From contig CM018682.1 of NCBI GenBank assembly GCA_009363875.1, positions 57,062,031 through 57,126,030 on the forward strand: 64,000 nt of DNA. Direction: 5' to 3'. Below the pieces are notes generated by a model, which ran no database searches, was not told the DNA's origin, and worked only from the letters and a program-made list of their open reading frames with translations. Origin of the DNA: Mikania micrantha. Lineage: Eukaryota > Streptophyta > Magnoliopsida > Asterales > Asteraceae. The first letter of the stretch is position 1; every line of letters starts with the position of its first letter. A program made the translations under genes and the position numbers. Of the stretch, positions 57,011 to 64,000 are shown piece by piece.

Positions 57011-57709
57011 TTCGCTGGACACTAAACAAAAATCAGAAATTTTGGTGGGCCCAACTAACTAGCCCACTTAAATTAGTCTAGTTCATGGAATTCAAACACG
57101 GCCCATGCGACATCGGCCCAACATGTCTTCCGGCCCACTGAGCAAATGTTCAAACCCATGATCTTTGACCTACATTCGGCCCACTAAGATTGTCTCGGCC
57201 CAATACACCTAGCCGGCCCACACACATACAAATACTAGGCCCAATTTCACAATAATTGGTCCAATAGGTTATCCGGCCGAATGAATTCTAAATAAATGAC
57301 AAGCACACAAATGAACGTTGGAAACGGTAATAAACAAATGCATGACACATCACTTTAGTTAAAGTGATGTTAAAATTGTAATACGAAAGATGCAAAGTCT
57401 TAAACGTATTATTTAGAAAGCTTTGAAGTGTAGGTTAAATATTAAGTGAAAGAATTTCAAACAATAAAAGAGGTTCAACACTACATTACATAATATAGGG
57501 AATTCCGGGCCGGATAATGAACGAGACCTTCGAGTGTTAGCCAACTTTAGGGCTAACACTAACCCTTACACGCGTAACGAATCCTTACAAACATATGCTT
57601 ATAAACTACAAACACCATGAAATCAATACAGGATTGTGAACATCACAACGAGTACAAACAAAGAGCGTGTGCATTCATATTTTACTTAGTCAACCACTGC
57701 AAACACAAG

Positions 57710-58942
57710 GTGAGTTCATTTGTCCCTTTTCAAACTTATTTGTTTTTACTTCAGGACTGGGAAGCATGTTAAACGTTTTAATAAATTATTAAAATGTTAT
57801 TTAATGCTTTTAAACATAACTATGATGCTTACAACAAGGCTTATGTTTGGAAACTAGTATACTTTGAGAAACTATGTGCTTGATGCTTATTCTACAAACT
57901 AGATGCTTAAACTTGATGCTTGATGCTTATGCTTGAAACGAGATGCTTGAACTTGATGCTTAAGGCTTATGCTATGAACTAAATGCTTAAACTTGAGGCT
58001 TGATGCTTATGCTACAAACTAGAGGCTTAAACTACATACTTGATGCTTACACTATGAATTTCGTGGTTGAACTATATGCTAATGCTTGAAACTATATTCT
58101 TGGAAACTATGATTGCGCGCGAAATGCTAAGCTTGTATCTAATCATGGGCTACGTAACTGCTAAGCTTCTGCTATAGCAGAGCTTGTCCCCATGTATTGA
58201 GATACGTGAAAGCTAAACTATGACGAGGTTAAGCTGTTATCTATATAAAAGACATGTAATTGCTAAACTTCTGCTATAGCAGGGCTTTTGTCTGCTTATA
58301 TGAGATATGTAAATGCTGGATTGTTTGTGTATGCATGGCTTGTGTCTATGTATGAGATACGTAATTGCTAAACTTCTGCTATAGTAGGGCTTGTATCTTG
58401 TATAGGAGACACGTAATTGCTAGACTAGGCTTAACTAATTCATGAGATACGTAATGGCTAAACTTCTGCTAGAGCAGGGCTTGTATCTAGCCATGAGCTA
58501 TGTAATTGCTAAACTTCTGCTATAGCAGGGCTTGTACTCACGCATGAGATTAGTGAAAGCGAAACTATGGTGCGTGTGAAACTATGATGCTTGTTAAACT
58601 TACTTTAAAGCTAATACTTACGAATGCTATAGACATGTAAACATTGAAACAGAAAAACTAAAGCTATGACGAAGATTGATTGAATGGTAGGTAAAATGCT
58701 TAATTATTATTAACAACAGTGTCGTATGCGAATTAGTATGTGGTGGGACGGCGTTTGGGCGGGTTGTAAGCTCGACTCAGGGGTATGCCCCATATATAAG
58801 CATACCGATTTGGATAATACATGTGGAGTTAATGAGATTAAGGTTTTACTGGAAGAGGTTTGCTAAAGCTATTTTGAAACTTATAAACTTTATGAACTCA
58901 CCAACCATTGTGTTGACTTTGTTTTCTTACATGCTTGGTCAG
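57710..58942 (+). other. predicted intron in LTR leader (D)
   Basis: Donor ACACAAG/GTGAGT at 57710, acceptor TTTCTTACATGCTTGGTCAG/G ending 58942; 1233 bases. The acceptor tract is weaker (GG) than in array A. Confidence 0.5.
58140..58560 (+). repeat. tandem repeats with 12-bp palindrome (D)
   Basis: Units of 60-70 bases with CTAAACTTCTGCTATAGCAG and GGCTTGTATCT...GAGATACGTAA. CTGCTATAGCAG is a perfect 12-bp palindrome (for example 58169-58180). Same unit family as 7690-8130 in B. Confidence 0.8.
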
Positions 58943-59248
58943 GTGATGAACAGGTTTAAGCTATGGCTTTGGGATTGCATGCTAGGCTGCCCAGATAGAG
59001 GACCTAGTGATTTTGAAAGCACATATTTTGTTATCTATACGAATCACTTTTGAATGTCTTGTACAGTTACAAAATAGAAAACATTTGATTCTTTTGATAG
59101 GTTTACCGAGTTAAATTACTGAACATTGATATTGTAATTTAACTTTGTAATCCTAGTTAATGCTTGATTATCACTCACGATATCGCGTCCCGAGAACCTT
59201 CCGCCCGACGGGGACATCGATCCAACCCCGCCGGCTCTGGGTGTGACA

Positions 59249-59347
59249 GATTGGTATCAGAGCTCAAGGTTATAGAGAATAATAGGTCATTTACTTAAAC
59301 GGTTTGGCCTAAACTATAACTTAGGGACCCTCATGTAGAGAACATAA
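59249..59347 (+). promoter_or_regulatory. PBS and conserved leader (D)
   Basis: TGGTATCAGAGC at 59252-59263, perfect match to the initiator Met-tRNA end; conserved leader to GAGAACATA. Confidence 0.9.
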
Positions 59348-59417
59348 GACTTAAGTTTGCATTGTGTCTTCTGCATTCGATCACTGCACTAACCAAATTC
59401 TTTTGGTTATGATCAGA

Positions 59418-60690
59418 ATGCCGCCTAGAAACAACCGACCTCGGTGCCTACTCCACAGACTTCTGCACCTCACTCATCGACACCATCACCGTCGGATTCA
59501 CCACCACCACCTCCTCCTCCACCTAGTCCTCCTCCGAACCCGAATGTGGGTCCATTTATTGATCCTGCCACTATCGCTTTGGCGACACTTCTGAGCACCC
59601 AACTGACGAATCAACTGAAAGATGTCATCCCAGAGATGATAAACCGGATTCAGGGGCATGGCAACAACTCTGGCCATACTACGGGAGAGGCTAGTGGAAA
59701 CACTAGTCATACTTCAGATTGCTCCTACAAATCCTTTGTAGGATGCAAGCCACCGAGCTTTACTGGTCTGGAAGGAGCTGTTGGACTGATCCAATGGCTG
59801 GAGAAAATGGAGAACACTTTGGACATAAGAAGTGGTCCAGAACACCACAAAGTTCGCTACGCAACCGGGTCATTTAGCAAGCGAGCGTTGACATGGTGGA
59901 ATGCTCAGATCAGAGCTAAGGGAAGAGAGGAAGCAATGGCAATGCCTTGGGCAGAATTCAAACTCCTTCTGAGGAACGAGTTCTGTCCGAAGCATGAAGT
60001 ACAATAGCTAGAAGTAGAGCTCTCAAACCATATAATGAAGGGGGCCGATCATATGACTTTTACCACTCGCTATCATGAACTGGTAGCCCTGGTGCCAGAG
60101 ATGGTGCCAACATTGGAAAAGCTGATTGATCGATATGTTGCAGGATTACCCTCTTGTATTCAAAGCATTGTGCTGGCTACATATCCTGCTACTCTGGAGT
60201 TAGCCATCTCTCTTTCAGCCAAACTTACCAAGGTGATGGTAAAGTCAGGAGTTTTAAAAGACGATGCGGGAAAGGCCAAGGAAACAACAACAAAGAAACC
60301 TGAATATCACCAGAAGAAGAAACAAAAGGTCGTTAAGAACTATGAGGCCATCACTCCTTTGAGACAGACTCCTGCAGCACCTGCCAACACTACACTCAAG
60401 AACTATGTGGGAATATATCCTCAGTGCACTCATTGCAAGTATCATCACCCACCTACTGCACAGTGTAGGAAGTGCACTAACTGTGGTCGATTTGGCCACT
60501 GGGTTGCAAATTGTCGCGCTCCTGTGATGCAAGCTACCAACACTGCTGCTAGAGCACTACCTCCACCACCACCACCGGGCAACAACAACAATAACAACAG
60601 GGGATGCTATAACTGCGGGGAAATGGGTCATTTCTCCCACGACTGTCGAAAGAGAGTGCAACCAGGAGCACAAGCACCTCGCGGACGAGC
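59418..60690 (+). pseudogene. gypsy gag: capsid and nucleocapsid (D)
   Basis: Starts MPPRNNRPR, shifts frame near 59440, then PTPQTSAPHSS, a run of eight prolines, DPATIALATLL, capsid SFVGCKPPSFTG, RALTWWNAQIRA, EFCPKHEV. TAG at 60005-60007 replaces Lys. The second half has HIMKGADHMTF, TLEKLIDRYVAGLP, a Lys-rich linker, CTHCKYHHPPTAQCRKC, CTNCGRFGHW and CYNCGEMGHFSHDC with all zinc ligands present. It continues in frame into protease, as usual for Tekay gag-pol. Confidence 0.88.
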
Positions 60691-62467
60691 TTTTGTTATC
60701 GGAGCCAATGCTGTACGCCAAGACCCTAATGTGGTCACTGGTACATTTCTTTTACATGACTCTTATGCATCTATACTATTTGATACTGGTGCAGACCGGA
60801 GTTTTATTTCATCTGATTTTGCACGACAACTTAATCTTACTGAGGAAACTTTAGACTCCCCTTACATTATCGAAGTAGCAAACAGAAAGCAGGTTACAGT
60901 TAGCACATTACTTAGGAACTGCCCACTTACACTCACAGATCACACATTTACCATCGACTTGTTACCGATGGAGTTGGGCAGTTTCGACATCATCGTGGGG
61001 ATGGATTGGCTATCACTCAATAGAGTTGAAGTCATCTGTTCTGAAAAGCTACTTCGAATTCCAGTGCCGAATGATCGTGTATTGGAAGTTCGTGGGGATC
61101 AAGCAAAGCGAAACTTAAAGATCATATCATGCATAAAAGCGCGTAAGTGTCTACAAAGGAAATGCATAGCTTTCTTGGCTCACATGGTGGAGAAAGAGAA
61201 GGACAAGAAAACGATACAAGACGTGCCGATAGTAAAGGAATATCCTGAAGTGTTTCCTGAGGACCTACCTGGTTTGCCACCTATGCGACCGGTGGAGTTT
61301 CGTATTGATCTGATTCCTGGAGCAACACCTGTTGCTAAATCTCCTTACAGGTTAGCACCTTCGGAGATACAAGAATTATCTAATCAACTGCAAGAGTTGC
61401 TTGACAAAGGTTTCATCCGACCGAGCTACTCACCTTGGGGAGCTCCGGTTCTGTTCGTGAAAAAGAAGGATGGATCCTTTCGCATGTGCATAGACTACAG
61501 GGAGCTAAACAAACTAACCATCAAGAATCGGTATCCATTGCCGAGGATTGATGATTTGTTTGATCCATTGCAAGGAGCTCAATACTTTTCAAAGATCGAT
61601 CTGTGTTCCGGATACCATCAGCTCAGAGTACAAGACGAAGACATACCCAAGACGGCGTTTAATACCAGATACGGGCATTACGAGTTAATGGTGATGCCTT
61701 TTGGTTTGACGAATGCACCCGCGGTTTTCATGGATCTCATGAACCGAGTGTGTAAGCCGTATTTAGATCAATTTGTTATTGTTTTCATTGATGACATATG
61801 GATCTATTCCAAAAGAAAAGCAGAACATGAACAACATCTTAGAACGGTCTTGGAGCTGTTAAAGGAAGAGAAACTCTATGCCAAATTCTCTAAGTGTGAG
61901 TTTTGGTTAAAAGAGGTTCAATTCCTAGGACAGGTAGTTAACAGCGAGGGAATACATGTTGATCCTGCTAAGATCGAGGCAATAAAGGATTGGGACACTC
62001 CGAAGATACCTACGGAGATACGTTCCTTTCTAGGCTTAGCAGGCTATTATAGAAGATTTATCTCGAATTTTTCTAACATAGCCCTGCCACTCACAAAGGT
62101 AACACAGAAAAGCGAGCCGTTTGTTTGGGAACAGAAGCAAGAAGAAGCCTTTCAGACCCTGAAGCAAAAGCTATGTGATGCCCCGATCTTATCTCTCCCA
62201 GATGGTTGTGATGACTTTGTTGTGTATTGTGATGCATCCCATCAGGGACTTGGCTGTGTCCTAATGCAGCGAGACGAAGTTATTGCTTATGCTTCGAGAC
62301 AGCTAAAGATTCATGAGAAGAACTACACTACTCATGATTTGGAACTGGGAGCCGTGATATTTGCTTTAAAGATCTGGAGACATTACTTATATGGCACCAA
62401 GTGTACCATATTTACTGATCACAAGAGTCTGCAGCACATATTTGATCAGAAGGAACTCAACATGTGA
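60691..62467 (+). CDS. gypsy pol: protease, RT, RNase H (D)
   Basis: Part of one 810-codon open frame that begins at 60035 in gag. Protease ILFDTGADRSF near 60770-60800. RT: YRLAPSEIQ, GFIRPSYSPWGAPV, MCIDYRELNK, FSKIDLCSGYHQ, MPFGLTNAPAVF and catalytic FVIVFIDD (61772-61797). Connector YYRRFISNF. RNase H DFVVYCDASHQGLGC, THDLELGAVIFALK and IFTDHKSLQHIF. Ends at TGA 62465, which replaces a CGA found in B. Catalytic motifs are whole, so this could still encode active enzyme domains, but not a full polyprotein. Confidence 0.88.
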
Positions 62468-64000
62468 CAGCGACGTTGGGTTGAGCTTCTAAATGATTAG
62501 GACTGTGTAATCAAGTACCGTCCGGGCAAGGCAAACGTTGTAGCTGATGCCTTGAGTCGGAAGGAACGAGTCAAACCCTTGCGTGTCAGAGCAATGGGAA
62601 TGACTGTGCAGACAAGCTTACACGATAACATTATGCAAGCCCAACAAGAGACGGTTGAACGAGCAAACTTGAAGAAGGAATTGGATTGGGGAATGGAAAA
62701 ATATTTGGAAACAAAACCTGATGGACTCGTCTACTACAAGGATCGTGTATGGATTCCTGCAGTAGATGAGTTAAGGAAACTTATTTTTGATGAAGCACAC
62801 AAGACTAAGTACTCTGTGCATCCTGGTGCTGATAAAATGTACCAAGACTTACGTGCGTATTATTGGTGGCCGGGCATGAAGAAAGACATAGCCAAGTGCG
62901 TTGGTCGATGTCTCACGTGTGCTAAAGTGAATGCGGAACACCAGAAACCGTCAGGCTTACTGGAACAGCCTGAAATTCCACTTTGGAAGTGGGAACAGAT
63001 AGCTATGGACTTTGTTACTATGCTACCCCGCACTTCCAGTGGACATGATACTATATGGGTTATTGTTGATCGATTAACCAAATCTGCTCATTTCTTGCCG
63101 ATGTGAGAAACTTACACGATGGATAAACTAGCGAAGCTTTACATCCACGAGATAGTGGTACGTCATGGTGTGCCATTGTCTATCATCTCAGATCGTGATA
63201 GCAGATTCACATCAAGGTTCTGGCAATCATTGCAGAAATCTCTGGGGACGCAATTGAACCTGAGTACAGCTTATCATCCACAAACGGATGGTCAAAGCGA
63301 ACGTACTATTCAGACCCTGGAGGACATGTTGAGAACTCGTGTTCTAGACTTCGGTGGTAATTGGGATTCCCATTTGCCACTAATCGAGTTCTCCTACAAC
63401 AACAGTTATCACAGCAGCATCGGTTGTGCCCCATTCGAGGCTCTTTATGGCCGGAAATGTTGTTTGCCAATCTGTTGGTCCGAAGTGGGAGATAATTGAA
63501 TAATCGGGCCATAACTTGTTCAACAAACTACAGACAAAATTGCTCAGATACAACAAAGGCTACAAGAAACTCGAAGCAGACAAAAGAGCTATGCCGATAA
63601 ACGGCGCAAGCCGTTGGAATTCCAGGTGGGAGACCGTGTCATGTTAAAGGTATCACCATGGAAGGGTGTAGTTCGTTTTGTAAAGAAAGGCAAAGTAACA
63701 CCACGGTACGTGGGACCGTTCGAGATCATCGGGCGCATTGGTCCTGTGGCATACATGCTTAGACTACCTGATGAACTTAGTGGTGTACACGACGTGTTTC
63801 ACGTCTCAAGCTTGAAGAAATGCTTTGCTGATGAAACTCTTATCGTACCAGTTGAAGAAATTCAATTGGATGAACACTTACACTTTGTTGAAGAACCTCT
63901 AGAGATTATGGATCGCAAAGTTAAGAAACTAAGGTGAAGCCGTATTCCGATTGTCAAGGTTCGATGGATCTCAAGGCGCGGACCCGAGTTTACATGGGAA
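62468..64000 (+). pseudogene. gypsy pol: integrase and chromodomain tail (D)
   Basis: Continues after the TGA with ANVVADALSRKE, zinc region HKTKYSVHPG...CLTCAK (HHCC), integrase core WKWEQIAMDFVT, ISDRDSRFTSRFW, HPQTDGQSERTIQTLED with D, D and E in place, then RYVGPFEIIGRIGPVAY, GVHDVFHVSSLKKC and the chromodomain-like tail to the window end. Stops: TAG near 62498, TGA at 63104 and 63935 (both CGA in B), TGA near 63497 and TAA near 63512. Integrase inserts the DNA copy; the tail is thought to steer it to chromatin marks. Confidence 0.88.

Larger units (their letters stand above)
55303..59248 (+). repeat. 5' LTR of element D, 3946 bp
   Basis: TGTAACATCAGTGCCGG to GGGTGTGACA. TATATAAG at 56083-56090, CT-rich start 56125-56175, CGAACC cluster 56480-57010, GGCCCA boxes 57045-57260, donor 57710, GCTTGATGCTTATGC repeats 57850-58030, palindrome repeats 58140-58560, TATA module 58699-58850, acceptor ending 58942. 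Confidence 0.9.
55303..64000 (+). mobile_element. Tekay-type Ty3/gypsy element D
   Basis: 5' LTR, PBS, leader, gag, protease, RT, RNase H, integrase and the start of the chromodomain-like tail; the window ends before the 3' LTR. Closest relative here is B (same gag-pol, same LTR plan). It is the most complete chromovirus in the window, and the last insertion in the nest. Confidence 0.9.

Noticed and set aside
59364..59594. His-rich ORF at the gag start of D
   Set aside because: Frame-shifted reading of the Pro/Ser-rich gag N-terminus.

Overview
The window is transposable-element DNA of a flowering plant. I found no host gene, rRNA or tRNA gene. Ty1/copia elements of the Sirevirus type carry an extra ORF after pol, and Ty3/gypsy chromoviruses of the Tekay/Del type carry 3.5-4.5 kb LTRs starting TGTAACATC. 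Their protein flavour (SDSDFGGC RNase H, DNLAVE linker, YRLAPSE reverse transcriptase, PEFTWERED tail) suggests a dicot, probably Asteraceae. That placement is inference.

Layout. (1) 1-7441 (+): 3' part of Sirevirus S1, with integrase tail, reverse transcriptase-RNase H, a non-coding spacer with its own TATA box, a post-pol env-like ORF and the 3' LTR. S1 sits inside the LTR of the next element. (2) 7442-19273 (-): Tekay element B with both LTRs and a decayed gag-pol. B is inserted in the end of the pol of (3) Tekay element E (19274-23007, +), of which only the pol tail and 3' LTR remain. (4) 23008-25440 (+): fragment F of another Tekay-like LTR. (5) 25441-38908 (-): a scrambled Sirevirus complex, with gag-pol and two LTRs of family S3, two env-like ORFs, a second Sirevirus family (S2) joined into it, and a foldback MITE in the reverse transcriptase. 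(6) 38911-41791 (+): decayed Tekay-like element C. (7) 41792-55302 (+): array A, LTR-body-LTR-body-LTR, whose 1.9-kb bodies encode only a Gag-like zinc-knuckle protein. Array A interrupts C. (8) 55303-64000 (+): Tekay element D, with a full 5' LTR, gag and pol up to the window end, inserted into the third LTR of array A. The nesting on the right is therefore S3 env-like ORF < C < A < D.

Four observations stand out. First, array A looks like a non-autonomous Tekay derivative. Its ORF has lost the capsid domain and duplicated the zinc-knuckle module, while PBS, leader, polypurine tract and pre-PPT hairpin are kept as in the autonomous elements. Second, the long Tekay LTRs share a TATA box with a CT-rich start region, a splice donor (AG/GTGAGT) and a splice acceptor (pyrimidine tract, CAG), which together predict an intron inside the LTR leader. 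Third, the Sirevirus env-like ORFs are preceded by promoter-like DNA built from the same short motifs as their own LTRs, and in S1 the ATG abuts a 3' splice site. Fourth, a CGAACC motif is amplified in the LTRs of unrelated Copia and Gypsy families.

All coding regions except the first array-A ORF and the S1 reverse transcriptase carry stops or frameshifts, so most elements are inactive copies. Boundaries given to the base were read from LTR termini and neighbouring PBS or PPT. Promoter and splice calls are sequence-based predictions.
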